Assembly (NCBI GenBank): GCA_963791235.1 | Contig: CAWBRW010000029.1 | Span: 124,001-188,000 of the forward strand | Reading direction: 5' to 3' | Source: JALORV01 sp963791235 | Lineage (GTDB): Bacteria > Pseudomonadota > Gammaproteobacteria > Burkholderiales > Burkholderiaceae_F | Length of the DNA: 64,000 nucleotides | Shown: one piece after another, positions 27,582 through 36,342 of the stretch | Layout: every line of letters begins with the position of its first letter | Numbering within the stretch: the stretch's first letter is position 1 | The notes under the pieces: generated by a model | Seen by the model: the letters and a program-made list of their open reading frames with translations, nothing else | Databases searched by the model: none | What the model was told of the DNA's origin: nothing | Position numbers and translations under genes: made by a program

Positions 27582-28541
27582 ATGACCTGCTTCGATGTCT
27601 GCAACGGCGATGCGGATGGCCTCTTTGCGCTGCGCCAGTGGCGGCTTGCGCATCCGCAGGAGTCGATCGTCGTCACCGGCATCAAGCGCGACATCGAACT
27701 GTTGTCGCGGGTCGAGGCCGGGGCGGACGATCAGGTTGCTGTCTTTGACATCTCGCTCGATCGGAATCGGGCCGCGCTCGAGCGGCTGCTTGCGGCGGGC
27801 GCCGCGGTGACATGGTTCGACCACCACGTGCCCGGGCGCATTCCGCGACACACCGACTTCGCCGCGCACATCGACACCGATCCGGAGACCTGCACCAGCC
27901 TGCTGGTCGACCGGCACCTGAAGGGGCGCTTCCGCTCGTGGGCCATCGCGGCCGCGTACGGTGACAACCTGGCGCCGAGCGCGGAACACTTGGCGAATGA
28001 GGCGATGCTGTCGCCCACGCAGCGTGCACAGCTGCGCCTGCTCGGCGAGGCGGTCAACTACAACGCTTATGGGGACAGCGAAGCGGACGTGCGCATCCAT
28101 CCGGCGGCTCTGTACCGCTGGCTCGCGCACTACAACGATCCGTTCGAGGCCGTCGCGCAGGCATCGATCGTGCGTGAACTCGACGCGCTGCGCCGCGCTG
28201 ATCTTGACCGTGCGCGTGCCGTCGCGCCGCGGCACCAGGACGAGCACAGCGTTGCGGTGATCCTGTTCGACGCCCCCTGGAGCCGTCGCGTATTCGGGCC
28301 GTTCGCCAACGAACTCGCGGAGCGCGATCCGCAGCGCGCACACGCGGTGCTGAAAGAACTCGCGAATGGCGGCTACACCGTCAGCCTCCGCGCGCCGTTC
28401 GCCGCGCCACGCGGTGCCGACGCGCTCGCTCGCGAATTCGGAGGCGGTGGCCGTGTCGCCGCCGCCGGCATCGACCACGTGCCGGCAGCCGATGTGCCGC
28501 GCTTCATTGCGCGGCTGGCGGCGATGCGCTGGGAGCAGTAG
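27582..28541 (+). CDS. DHH-family phosphoesterase
   Basis: Metal-dependent phosphoesterase of 319 residues. The DHH motif is present as VTWFDHHVPGR, with the early aspartates in CNGDADGLFALRQW and VAVFDISL. The C-terminal DHHA1 domain ends with FGGGGRVAAAGI, which binds the substrate's phosphate. DHH proteins cleave oligonucleotides, cyclic dinucleotides, pAp or polyphosphate; the subfamily here is not one I can name more closely. It starts 120 bases from the divergently oriented RNase Z-like gene, so the two nucleic-acid-type hydrolases may share a control region. Confidence 0.82.
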   Translation: MTCFDVCNGDADGLFALRQWRLAHPQESIVVTGIKRDIELLSRVEAGADDQVAVFDISLDRNRAALERLLAAGAAVTWFDHHVPGRIPRHTDFAAHIDTDPETCTSLLVDRHLKGRFRSWAIAAAYGDNLAPSAEHLANEAMLSPTQRAQLRLLGEAVNYNAYGDSEADVRIHPAALYRWLAHYNDPFEAVAQASIVRELDALRRADLDRARAVAPRHQDEHSVAVILFDAPWSRRVFGPFANELAERDPQRAHAVLKELANGGYTVSLRAPFAAPRGADALAREFGGGGRVAAAGIDHVPAADVPRFIARLAAMRWEQ

Positions 28542-28613
28542 CGCGCACCGTCGGCCGAAACGGTGACGGTCAGTGCCGGTTCCGCCGCAACGGGTTCGAG
28601 CGCGAAGGGACGA

Positions 28614-28739
28614 TCAGGTCCGTGGGCGATGTTGCCCGGCGGACTGCTGCTTCGCGCGACGAGCGTCGACGACCTCGTCCACGGAAATGGCCAACAGAAT
28701 CACGAACACCGTGACGAGCATGAGATTGAGCAGCAACAT
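28614..28739 (-). CDS. Candidate small membrane protein, 41 residues
   Basis: Starting at the ATG ending at 28739, preceded by AGAGG, the frame encodes one strong membrane helix (MLLLNLMLVTVFVILLAISV) followed by a charged tail (DEVVDARRAKQQ). The frame is open 23 codons further upstream, but that part is cysteine-containing and not protein-like. The helix-plus-charged-tail form is typical of real small membrane proteins. I know no family match. Confidence 0.4.
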   Translation of the reverse strand: MLLLNLMLVTVFVILLAISVDEVVDARRAKQQSAGQHRPRT

Positions 28740-29088
28740 GATGACGCCTCTTCGATTTGCACACCCGCCCTTGTTTACGGGCAAATTCTTCGGCGCAATA
28801 CAAGTCACCGGTGCCGGGAAAAGCGCCGCACTTGACGCGGCTCAAGCCTGTAGGCGGTCGAAGGGGTCGAGTTTCGGCAAGGCCCAGTTCGAGGCGAGGT
28901 GCAGAGGTGTCACGGCACGACGGCCAAGGGGTCCGCCGCCATGAAACTCAGCTCTCTGATGTCCTTGTAGGCGCCGTACACACCAGAAGAGCCTCTTTCC
29001 GCGTCATCTTCATGCCCGCTTAATGGTCGGCCGATACCTTGCGTCCGGGTCGTCGACGGTCGATGACCATTCACTCAGGGAGAGGCCA
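28740..29088. other. Intergenic region upstream of the SHP/DHC cluster
   Basis: This 349-base stretch shows no supported gene. It presumably contains the promoter of the cluster that starts at 29089. No obvious binding-site repeat for the downstream response regulator could be picked out by eye. Confidence 0.4.
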
Positions 29089-29427
29089 ATGCAAGCACGC
29101 AGGATCGTCGCCGCAGTTATCGCCACCACGTTTGCCATCGGTGTCGGGGCAGCCACTGCCTCAGAGTCGCTGTCACGGACAGCGTTGAGGTCCACCGCGT
29201 GCACAACCACGCCGGCCGGCGCGTTCATGCCGGAGGCCGATGTGCGGGCCATCGTCGAACGGCTCGGATATCAGGTGACCGGCATCAGCGCCGACGCCGC
29301 GTGCTACGAGGTGTTGGCCACCGACCGCAACGGCAGGAATTTCGAGATCAAGTTCAAGGGCGCCGACCTGAGGATGATCAGTCGCTATGAAATCAAGGGC
29401 GAGCGTCAATCGGTGGCCCGCCAATGA
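29089..29427 (+). CDS. PepSY-domain periplasmic protein
   Basis: Exported protein of 112 residues with a signal peptide (about 1-27, IVAAVIATTFAIGVGAATA). One PepSY-like repeat follows: EADVRAIVERLGYQVTGISADAACYEVLATDRNGRNFEIKFKGADLRMI. PepSY domains are thought to inhibit peptidases or to bind small ligands or metals. I start at MQARRIV, after a GAGAGG site; the frame is open 22 codons upstream without signal-peptide character. Its stop overlaps the SHP gene as ATGA, so it is cotranslated with the haem proteins. Confidence 0.8.
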   Translation: MQARRIVAAVIATTFAIGVGAATASESLSRTALRSTACTTTPAGAFMPEADVRAIVERLGYQVTGISADAACYEVLATDRNGRNFEIKFKGADLRMISRYEIKGERQSVARQ

Positions 29428-29840
29428 ACCTGCAATTTACGGCGGCCATGTCCGCGACTCTGCTGCTGGTCTTCGCGAGTACCAGCGAGGCGCAAGTGCC
29501 GGCGGACTATCTGAAGTCACTTGAGACCGCCGCGCGCGTGGCGGAATCCGGCTTCGCGGGGTTCTCGGCGCAACGGGGCCGGGCATGGTTCAACGCGCGT
29601 CACGGCACAGACTGGAGTTGCTCGACCTGTCACACGGAAGACCCGCGGGCTGTGGGTCGACATGTCACTACGGGACGGTCGATCGCCGCGATGGCGCCGG
29701 CGGCGAACCCTGAGCGGCTGACCGACGCGGCGAAGATGGAGAAATGGTTCAAGCGCAACTGCGGCGACGTCCTCGGCCGTGCCTGCACACCGGTCGAAAA
29801 GGGCGATGTCATCGCCTACTTGACCTCTCTCAAGCGTTAG
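29424..29840 (+). CDS. shp: Sphaeroides haem protein-like cytochrome c (SHP, DUF1924)
   Basis: Exported monohaem cytochrome of 138 residues, signal peptide ending near SEAQ. The haem site is CSTCH (about residue 72). The C-terminal half closely follows Rhodobacter SHP: GRSIAAMAPAANPERLTDAAKMEKWFKRNCGDVLGRACTPVEKGDVIAYL. In SHP the asparagine of the RNC motif is the sixth haem ligand and leaves on reduction, opening a site for oxygen or nitric oxide; the adjacent cysteine and the later GRACTP cysteine form a disulfide. All these residues are conserved here. It is followed by its usual partners, a dihaem cytochrome and a cytochrome b. Confidence 0.88.
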   Translation: MNLQFTAAMSATLLLVFASTSEAQVPADYLKSLETAARVAESGFAGFSAQRGRAWFNARHGTDWSCSTCHTEDPRAVGRHVTTGRSIAAMAPAANPERLTDAAKMEKWFKRNCGDVLGRACTPVEKGDVIAYLTSLKR

Positions 29841-29846
29841 GAGTCC

Positions 29847-30332
29847 ATGATGCTCAACGAGCGCAAACGCAAGTGGTTCGATGCCGTAGTCTGGAGCGTG
29901 TCGGCACTGTTCGCCCTGGGCCTTACCGTCGATGCGGCCCATGCCGAAAGTCATCGCTATGCGGTTGACAATGCGGCCTACCGAGCCGAGTGCGGCAGCT
30001 GCCACGTCGCCTACCCACCGGCACTGCTAGGTGCAGAGGCCTGGCGCGCGATCATGCAAGGGCTGAATCAGCACTTCGGCACGGATGCCAGTGTCAGCGA
30101 CGAAAAGCGCGCCGAAATCACGGCGTATCTGGCGGGAGCGTCAGGTGGAAAGCGCAGCGCGGCAACCACGCAGCGCATTACGGAGTCCCAGTGGTTCCGC
30201 AATGAACATGCGGAAGTTGCAGCCGCGACCTGGAAGCTGCCTGCAGTGAAGAGCGCTGCCAACTGTGAGGCCTGCCATCGGCAGGCGAACAGTGGCGACT
30301 TCAGCGAACGCAACATCCGCGTGCCACGCTAG
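29847..30332 (+). CDS. dhc: Dihaem cytochrome c (DHC)
   Basis: Periplasmic electron-transfer protein of 161 residues. The signal peptide ends at AHA (about residue 33). Two haem sites are present, CGSCH near residue 50 and CEACH near residue 145, spaced as in the DHC family. The first is followed by VAYPPALLGAEAWRAIMQGLNQHFGTDASV, a DHC hallmark. DHC passes electrons to SHP in Rhodobacter. ATGATG allows either of two starts 3 bases apart. It begins 6 bases after the SHP stop. Confidence 0.88.
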   Translation: MMLNERKRKWFDAVVWSVSALFALGLTVDAAHAESHRYAVDNAAYRAECGSCHVAYPPALLGAEAWRAIMQGLNQHFGTDASVSDEKRAEITAYLAGASGGKRSAATTQRITESQWFRNEHAEVAAATWKLPAVKSAANCEACHRQANSGDFSERNIRVPR

Positions 30333-30341
30333 GGCCTGACC

Positions 30342-31058
30342 ATGAATGAACTGAACAAGAAGACGCTAGTGTGGGACCTGCCGACGCGGGCGTTCCACTG
30401 GCTGCTGGCCGCTAGTTTTGTTGGCGCCTTCGTCACTTCCGACAGCGAGCGCCTGCGCGACGTTCATATGCTGCTTGGGTACTCTGCGGTAGGGTTGGTA
30501 GCGTTCCGCCTGCTGTGGGGCATTGTGGGCACACGCTATGCACGCTTCGCATCGTTTCCGCTGTCGCCGCGCATGGTCGTCGACTACCTGAAGTCGATAA
30601 TCACTCTCTCGCCTCGTCATTACTTCGGGCACAACCCGGCGGGCAGCTGGGCCATCCTCGGCATGCTGGCATTAATCGCCTCGACAGCGGTGACCGGGTG
30701 GGCGCAAGCGGTGGAGATCGGCCCGCGTTGGATGGAGGATTTGCATGAAGGACTGGCCAATGCGACCGTCGCACTGGTCGTCGTGCATGTCGTCGCGGTG
30801 ATCCTGAGCAGCGCCCTGCATCGTGAGAACCTGGTGCGTGCCATGCTGAACGGCTACAAGCCCGGCATTGGCCCGGCGGCTGCGGGTACTCGCTGGTTCG
30901 TGGCGCTGTTGCTGATCGGAGCCGTCGGCGCGTTCTGGGCAGGAGCGATTCCCGCGCCTGGCCTCGAGCCCGGCCAGTCGATCGTGCAGGCTGCCGCCAA
31001 GCCGAGCGCACCGCCCACGGGGCATCGCGCTGACCGGCGTGATCACGACGACGACTGA
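30342..31058 (+). CDS. Cytochrome b561-type membrane protein of the SHP/DHC cluster
   Basis: Dihaem membrane cytochrome of 238 residues with four to five predicted helices. Haem-ligand histidines are seen in TRAFHWLLAASF, RDVHMLLGYSAVG, EDLHEGLANAT and VVVHVVAVI. The family also includes Ni/Fe-hydrogenase b-type cytochromes. Its role is probably to carry electrons from the quinone pool to DHC and on to SHP. The C-terminus has an aspartate/histidine-rich tail (HRADRRDHDDD). The stop overlaps the response-regulator ATG by one base, joining electron carriers and regulator in one operon. Confidence 0.88.
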   Translation: MNELNKKTLVWDLPTRAFHWLLAASFVGAFVTSDSERLRDVHMLLGYSAVGLVAFRLLWGIVGTRYARFASFPLSPRMVVDYLKSIITLSPRHYFGHNPAGSWAILGMLALIASTAVTGWAQAVEIGPRWMEDLHEGLANATVALVVVHVVAVILSSALHRENLVRAMLNGYKPGIGPAAAGTRWFVALLLIGAVGAFWAGAIPAPGLEPGQSIVQAAAKPSAPPTGHRADRRDHDDD

Positions 31059-31738
31059 TGCGCCTGCTGCTGGTCGAAGACGACAACATGCTCGGCAAAG
31101 CGCTGAGGACGGGCCTGCAGCAGGACGGACACGTTGTCGACTGGGTTCAAAGCGCAGACCAGGCCGACACGGCGTGGATCGCGGCCGGCAGGGCAGCGGC
31201 ATACGACGCGATCGTGCTCGACCTCGGTCTGCCCGACGGATCCGGAATCGACCTGTTGAAGCGGGCGCGCCGGCGTCGGATCGCGACGCCTGTCCTGATC
31301 GCAACCGCGCGTGATCGCGTGGCCGATCGCATCGCCGGGCTCGATGCGGGCGCTGACGATTACATGGTCAAGCCGATCGACCTGGACGAACTCGCCGCAC
31401 GCCTGCGCGCGATCGAGCGGAGAGTGCTTGGCAGGGCGGAATCTGCGATCGTCATCGGTGAGATCGCGATCGATCCGGCGACGCGCAGCGTCGTGAGGGC
31501 AACCCAACCAGTGGACCTCACTGCGCGCGAGCTTGCGATCCTGCTCGCCCTGGCCAAGCGGCCCGGCGTGACACTGTCCCGCGATCAGCTGGTCGAAGCG
31601 CTCTATGGTTGGGAAGGATCGATCGAGAGCAATGCGATCGATGTGCATATCCATCACCTGCGCCGGAAGCTCGGCGCGGATGTCATCGAGACGCAACGCG
31701 GTCTCGGCTGGCGGCTGGCCGCCACGGACGACGGATGA
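31058..31738 (+). CDS. OmpR-family response regulator
   Basis: Regulator of 226 residues. The receiver domain (1-115) has acidic residues LVEDDNMLG, the phosphoacceptor aspartate in DAIVLDLGLPDGSG (about residue 51), and lysine in MVKPID. The C-terminal winged helix (130-222) shows VDLTARELAILLALAKRPG and IDVHIHHLRRKLGADVIETQRGLGWRL. It resembles QseB/PmrA-type regulators. It is cotranslated with the sensor kinase (ATGA overlap) and follows the cytochrome b gene, so it probably controls the SHP/DHC operon, as reported for related clusters in other bacteria. Confidence 0.92.
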   Translation: MRLLLVEDDNMLGKALRTGLQQDGHVVDWVQSADQADTAWIAAGRAAAYDAIVLDLGLPDGSGIDLLKRARRRRIATPVLIATARDRVADRIAGLDAGADDYMVKPIDLDELAARLRAIERRVLGRAESAIVIGEIAIDPATRSVVRATQPVDLTARELAILLALAKRPGVTLSRDQLVEALYGWEGSIESNAIDVHIHHLRRKLGADVIETQRGLGWRLAATDDG

Positions 31739-33087
31739 AACGAAAAGCCTGGTCGCTGCGGAACCGACTCATCGTCCTGTTGGGCGGCCTGGCGTTCATC
31801 GCCTGGGGTGCGAGCAGTCTTTGGCTGTATCGCACGGCCGAGAAGCAGGCTGGAGAATTGTTCGACGCCGCCCTGGTCGAGGCAGCCAACGCCGTGTTCG
31901 CTGCCGTGGCTCACGAGGGCCTCGGCAAGGACGATGACTTCGAATTCGAGCCCGAAGAGCACGCTCACGTCGAGCGACTTGTGTATCAATTGCTCGACCG
32001 CCGCGGGAGCATTGTCTATTTTTCCCCGGGAGCGCCACGCGAAGCTCTGGCCGCTGCGGAGGCACGCGGATTTTCGGAGCGCGTGGCCGACGGAACTGCC
32101 TATCGCGTCTACACGCTGCGAGCGTCGAATAAGCGCGCGGCCATCCATGTAGGACAACGGCTGTCTGACCGAGCAGCGCTGGTGCGCACCATGGTGCTGC
32201 AGCTGCTGTTGCCTGGCGTGGTCGTCGTGCTGCTGTTGGCTGTGGGCGTGTGGTTCATCGTTCGCCGAGTCACGTTGCCGGTCATCTCGTTCTCGCAGGC
32301 AATCGACGCACGCGCTCCTGCAGACTCCGGGCCGGTCGTGGTCGACAACCTGCCGCGGGAGTTGCAACCGGTCGGTCGGGCGGTGAACGGCCTGCTGGAA
32401 CGGGTCGAAATTGCGTTGGTCCGCGAAAGAACGCTCACGGCCGACGCGGCGCACGAGCTGCGCACTCCTTTGGCGGCGCTGCGTGCACAAGCGCAGGTCG
32501 CACTGCGTTCACGCGAGGACACCGAGCGCGGCGAGGCGCTGCAAGCACTGATCGGCGGAGTGGATCGGGCCACGCGCCTGGTGGAGACGGTGCTGACCCT
32601 GGCGCGCCTGGACGCGCGCTCGATCGACCGCGCGACCCTGCCGGTGGTCTCGCTGCGCAGCATGGCTGGTGAAGTCGTTGCAGGGCTGAGTGCGGCGGCC
32701 CGCGCGCGCGGTCTGCAGCTTGAGATGGATGTCCCTGAGCTCGCGGTGCGTGCAGATTCCGACTCCCTGCCGGTCGCACTTCGTAATCTGTGCGACAACG
32801 CGATTCGTCACGCAACCTCGCACGTTCAGCTCGAGGCGCGCGTTGCGGCCCGCGGGATTGTCATCACTGTGCGAGATGACGGTCCGGGAATGACGGCAGA
32901 ACAGCAGTCGCGTGCCTTCGATCGTTTCTACCGCGGGACAAGCGACGGCGCAGGCGCCGGACTGGGACTTGCGCTCGTCAAGCGAGTGACCGATCTGCAC
33001 GGTGGCTCGGTACGCTTCTCGGCCGGCCTGGACGGGAGCGGCCTTGGCGTCGAGATCGTGCTGCCGGACGCTGCAGTCAACCCTTGA
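31735..33087 (+). CDS. Sensor histidine kinase
   Basis: Membrane kinase of 450 residues. A first helix (about 12-35) and second helix (about 155-178) enclose a periplasmic sensor region of about 120 residues with no domain I recognise; it contains an acidic stretch (DDDFEFEPEEH). A HAMP segment, the phosphoacceptor H-box ADAAHELRTPLAALRAQ, N-box NLCDNAIRHA and G-boxes DDGPGM and GAGLGLALVK follow, all intact. The signal may be oxygen, nitric oxide or redox state, given the haem proteins it is cotranscribed with; this is inference. The 3' end overlaps the convergent rtcB by 11 bases. Confidence 0.92.
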   Translation: MKRKAWSLRNRLIVLLGGLAFIAWGASSLWLYRTAEKQAGELFDAALVEAANAVFAAVAHEGLGKDDDFEFEPEEHAHVERLVYQLLDRRGSIVYFSPGAPREALAAAEARGFSERVADGTAYRVYTLRASNKRAAIHVGQRLSDRAALVRTMVLQLLLPGVVVVLLLAVGVWFIVRRVTLPVISFSQAIDARAPADSGPVVVDNLPRELQPVGRAVNGLLERVEIALVRERTLTADAAHELRTPLAALRAQAQVALRSREDTERGEALQALIGGVDRATRLVETVLTLARLDARSIDRATLPVVSLRSMAGEVVAGLSAAARARGLQLEMDVPELAVRADSDSLPVALRNLCDNAIRHATSHVQLEARVAARGIVITVRDDGPGMTAEQQSRAFDRFYRGTSDGAGAGLGLALVKRVTDLHGGSVRFSAGLDGSGLGVEIVLPDAAVNP

Positions 33088-34510
33088 CGCATACCAGCGG
33101 CCGCAGTGCCGCGACACGCTTCGCGAGTCCCGAGCGCTCGGTCGCTTCGGCGACTTCCTCGATGTCCTTGTAGGCGCCGGGCGCTTCTTCCGCCACGCCA
33201 CGCATCGAGTGCGAGCGGATCAGGATCCCTTTCGCGTCGAGCTCGTCGACGACCGCACGGCCCCGCCAACGGCGCAGCGCCTGGTTGCGGCTCATCGCGC
33301 GGCCCGCGCCGTGGCTCGCCGAACTCCATGCGCGGTTCTCGCTCTCCGCCGTGCCGGCCAGGATGTACGAGCCGGTGCCCATGCTGCCGCCGATGATCAC
33401 CGGCTGGCCGACGTCGCGATAGCGCTCCGGCAATCCCGGATGGCCAGGCGCAAAGGCGCGCGTCGCGCCCTTGCGGTGCACGTAGAGCAGCTTCTCGCGG
33501 CCGTCCACCTTGTGGCGCTCCGCCTTGCAGGTGTTGTGCGAGACGTCGAACAGTGTCTCGAGCCGCGCACGCGGAAACTGCCGGCCGATCGTGTCGCGCG
33601 CGATGTGCGCGAGGATCTGCCGGTTGGCGAGTGCGCAGTTGATCGCGGCGTTCATCGCGCCAAGATATTGCTGACCTTCGGGCGAGCGAATCGGCGCGCA
33701 GGCGAGTTCGCGATCGGGCAGGGTGATGCCCAGACGCGAGGCGGCTTTCGCCAGGCTGACTAGGAATTCGGTGCCGATCTGGTGCCCGAGCCCGCGCGAG
33801 CCGCAGTGGATCGAGACGACGACGTGACCCTCGACGAGGCCGTACGCTGCGGCGATGCGCGCGTCGTGGATCTTCTCGATGCGCTGCACTTCGAGGTAGT
33901 GGTTGCCCGAGCCGAGCGTGCCCATCTCGCCGCGCTGCCGCTTCTTCGCGAGCGCCGAGACGCTGGCCGGCACTGCGCCAGCCACGCAACCGTGTTCCTC
34001 GATGTACTCGAGGTCCTCGGGCTCGCCGTAGCCCTGCGCGACGGCCCAGCGTGCGCCGCCCGCCAGCACCGCGTCGAGCTCATCGGCGTTGAGGCGGAGC
34101 TCGCCTTCGACGCCGACGCCGGCCGGGATGTCGCGCAGCAGCGCGTCGGCAAGCTTGCCGGCGCGTGTCGCAATGTCGTCAGCAGTCAGATTGGTGCGCA
34201 GGCAGCGTATGCCGCAGGAGATGTCGAAGCCGACGCCGCCGGCGCTGATGATGCCGCCCTGCTCGGGGTCGAACGCCGCGACTCCGCCGATCGGAAAGCC
34301 GTAGCCCCAGTGCGCATCGGGCATCGCGAGCGCCGCGCCGACGAGGCCGGGCAGCCGCGCGACGTTGGTGATCTGTTCGAGCACCTTGTCGTCCATCGCG
34401 GCCAGCAGATCGCGGCTGCCATAGAGCCGCGCCTCGTGCCGCGTGTCGCCGACGGCGCGCGGCACGGTCCAGGTCCATGGATCGATCGAGTGCAGCTTGG
34501 CGATGTCCAT
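33077..34510 (-). CDS. rtcB: RNA-splicing ligase RtcB
   Basis: Enzyme of 477 residues that joins RNA 2',3'-cyclic phosphate or 3'-phosphate to 5'-hydroxyl ends using GTP and manganese. Conserved features are visible: PDAHWGYGFPIGGVAA, the metal-binding cysteine in VGFDISCGIRC, GSGNHYLEVQ, VSIHCGSRGLGHQ, and near the end GAGRAMSRNQALRRW with the guanylylated histidine expected in the SHGAGR segment. It is last in a five-gene operon and starts 7 bases after the archease stop. Bacterial RtcB is usually linked to RNA repair under stress; the NAD-salvage neighbours here are noteworthy. Confidence 0.95.
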   Translation of the reverse strand: MDIAKLHSIDPWTWTVPRAVGDTRHEARLYGSRDLLAAMDDKVLEQITNVARLPGLVGAALAMPDAHWGYGFPIGGVAAFDPEQGGIISAGGVGFDISCGIRCLRTNLTADDIATRAGKLADALLRDIPAGVGVEGELRLNADELDAVLAGGARWAVAQGYGEPEDLEYIEEHGCVAGAVPASVSALAKKRQRGEMGTLGSGNHYLEVQRIEKIHDARIAAAYGLVEGHVVVSIHCGSRGLGHQIGTEFLVSLAKAASRLGITLPDRELACAPIRSPEGQQYLGAMNAAINCALANRQILAHIARDTIGRQFPRARLETLFDVSHNTCKAERHKVDGREKLLYVHRKGATRAFAPGHPGLPERYRDVGQPVIIGGSMGTGSYILAGTAESENRAWSSASHGAGRAMSRNQALRRWRGRAVVDELDAKGILIRSHSMRGVAEEAPGAYKDIEEVAEATERSGLAKRVAALRPLVCVKG

Positions 34511-34517
34511 GGAAATC

Positions 34518-34940
34518 TCAAAGGTCGACAACGCAGCGCGCTTCCCAGCCCTCACCCTGTGGCGTGACGTGCAGCGCTGTCAGCGTGGCGCCTTTAACCT
34601 GCGTGCCGCGCTCCATGTCGGTGCGCCAAGGCTCGCCCCACGCCGCTCCGCGCCAGACGTTGGCCTCCCTCGCCAGCTCGAAGCAGCCGAGAGCGAGCCC
34701 GCGCTCGTTGGCGTGTGCGAGCAGCAGGTTCAGCCAGGTAACAAGCGCCAGTTCCACATCGTCTTCCTTGAATTCGATATCGATGCGTTCGTCCTGAGCG
34801 ACGCTGATCGGGTCGCACATCAGGGCGAAGGTTGCCTCGGCAGCGTGCACGAACGCGTCCTGAAGCGTGGCGCCGCGGCCGATGACACCAGTGTCGGCGT
34901 CGTGGTCGAAGTAGTCGTAGCGGGGCAGGCCGGCGGGCAT
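34518..34940 (-). CDS. Archease
   Basis: Partner protein of RtcB, 140 residues, full length. Archease speeds RtcB guanylylation and multiple turnover through a metal site. The family start YDYFDHDADTGVIGRGATLQDAFVHAAEATFALMCD is clear, with the metal-binding DHDADTG. The C-terminal half has WLNLLLAHANERGL and the final acidic residue in the last VVDL, which lines the same site. I start at MPAGLPRYDYFDHD, after a GGAG-type site. It lies between pncB (37-base gap) and rtcB (7-base gap). Confidence 0.93.
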   Translation of the reverse strand: MPAGLPRYDYFDHDADTGVIGRGATLQDAFVHAAEATFALMCDPISVAQDERIDIEFKEDDVELALVTWLNLLLAHANERGLALGCFELAREANVWRGAAWGEPWRTDMERGTQVKGATLTALHVTPQGEGWEARCVVDL

Positions 34941-34977
34941 GGCAGGTTCTCCCTTCAGTTCTTGTTCTTGTCGCAGT

Positions 34978-36342
34978 TCAATGCGCGAGCGCGGCATGGT
35001 TTGCCTGGCGTTGGTCGACGTCGTCCGCAAGCGTGCGAATCGCCGGCGAGAGTGTCACGGGAAAGGCGGGCCACGGGCCGTCGAGCGTCCGCAGTCGCGG
35101 CGGCAGAGCGGCGAGTTGCGCCGCGCAGTGCGTGCGCGCGAGCGCGAGCGGCGGCGATGGCGCGATGCGCCGGCCGCCATGCATGACTTCGGCGAGCAGC
35201 GGCTCGCCGGGAAACGTCTCGTGCGCGAGCGCAACGGTGTCACCGGCCAGGCGGCCGCCGGCATCGAGCGTGCGGAAGACCTGCTTGCGGCCCGGCCAGG
35301 TCGCCTTGCCGGCCGAGCGCTTGCGGCGCGCCTGCCCGGCGTATTCCTGCAGCTTGTAGACGGCGTCGAGGTACGGTGCATCGCTGCTGGTGGTGAGGCT
35401 GGTGCCGACGCCAAAGCTCGTGATCGGCGCGCCGGCAGCGACCAGTGCGTGTACGCGCCGCTCGTCGAGATTGCCGCTGGCGAAGATCACCGCGTCGCGC
35501 AGGCCGGCGTCGTCGAGTACGCCTCGCACCTCGCGCGACAGCGCGGCAAGATCGCCGCTGTCGAGCCGCACGCCCTTGATGCGGATGCCGCGTTCGGCGA
35601 GCCTTGGCGCGATCCCGGCGACGCAGCGCGCACCCTCGACCGTGTCGTAGGTGTCGATCAGCAGCATCGCATTGGCGGGGAACGACTCGGCGAAGCGCGT
35701 GAACGCCTGGGACTCGTCGTCGTGCGCCTGCACGAACGAGTGCGCCATCGTGCCGAACACTGGTATGCCGAAGCGCGGGCCCGCATAGGCCGTAGCGGTG
35801 CCGGCAAATCCGGCGAGATACGCGGCGCGCGCCGCCAGTGCGCCGGCCTCGGCCCCATGGGCACGCCGCAGTCCGAAGTCGATCAGCGCGTGGCCATCGG
35901 CGGCCAGCACCGCGCGCGCGGCCTTGCTCGCGATGACAGTCTGGAAGTGGATCAGGTTGAGGATGCGCGTCTCGAGCCATTGCGCTTCGGCGATCGGCGC
36001 GACCACGCGCACGATGGGCTCGTTCGGGAAGAACACCGTGCCTTCGGGCATCGCCCAGACGTCGCCGGTGAAGCGCAGTTCCCGGAGCCAGTCGGCAAAG
36101 CCCGGCTCGAACGTGCCGCAGTTGGCCACCCAGTCGAGTTCCGCTTCGTCGAAGCGCGCCTGCTCGATGAAGTCGAGCGCCTGTTCGAGCCCGGCGGCGG
36201 CCAGGAATGCACGCTCGGGAGGCAGCTTGCGCACGAATAGCTCGAACACCGCGACGCCGTCCATCCGGTGCTGCCAGTACGCCTGCAGCATCGTCAGCTG
36301 GTACAGATCGGTCAGCAGCGCCGACGAGCACGCGCCTTTCAT
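34978..36342 (-). CDS. pncB: Nicotinate phosphoribosyltransferase
   Basis: Enzyme of 454 residues that makes nicotinate mononucleotide from nicotinate and PRPP, the first step of NAD salvage by the Preiss-Handler route. Landmarks include the N-terminal LLTDLYQLTMLQAYW, the catalytic-histidine region FGTMAHSFVQAHDDE, the IRLDSGDLA-like VRLDSGDLAALSREVR, and the phosphate-binding FGVGTSLTTSSDAPYLDAVYKLQEY. Its start overlaps the phosphoribosyltransferase stop by 4 bases. It consumes PRPP, and a PRPP-synthetase-like gene lies 2.5 kb away on the same strand. Confidence 0.94.
   Translation of the reverse strand: MKGACSSALLTDLYQLTMLQAYWQHRMDGVAVFELFVRKLPPERAFLAAAGLEQALDFIEQARFDEAELDWVANCGTFEPGFADWLRELRFTGDVWAMPEGTVFFPNEPIVRVVAPIAEAQWLETRILNLIHFQTVIASKAARAVLAADGHALIDFGLRRAHGAEAGALAARAAYLAGFAGTATAYAGPRFGIPVFGTMAHSFVQAHDDESQAFTRFAESFPANAMLLIDTYDTVEGARCVAGIAPRLAERGIRIKGVRLDSGDLAALSREVRGVLDDAGLRDAVIFASGNLDERRVHALVAAGAPITSFGVGTSLTTSSDAPYLDAVYKLQEYAGQARRKRSAGKATWPGRKQVFRTLDAGGRLAGDTVALAHETFPGEPLLAEVMHGGRRIAPSPPLALARTHCAAQLAALPPRLRTLDGPWPAFPVTLSPAIRTLADDVDQRQANHAALAH

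Noticed and set aside
27462..28478. Long N-terminal extension of the RNase Z-like frame
   Set aside because: It lies antisense to the DHH gene and has no homology; the family start is at 27461.
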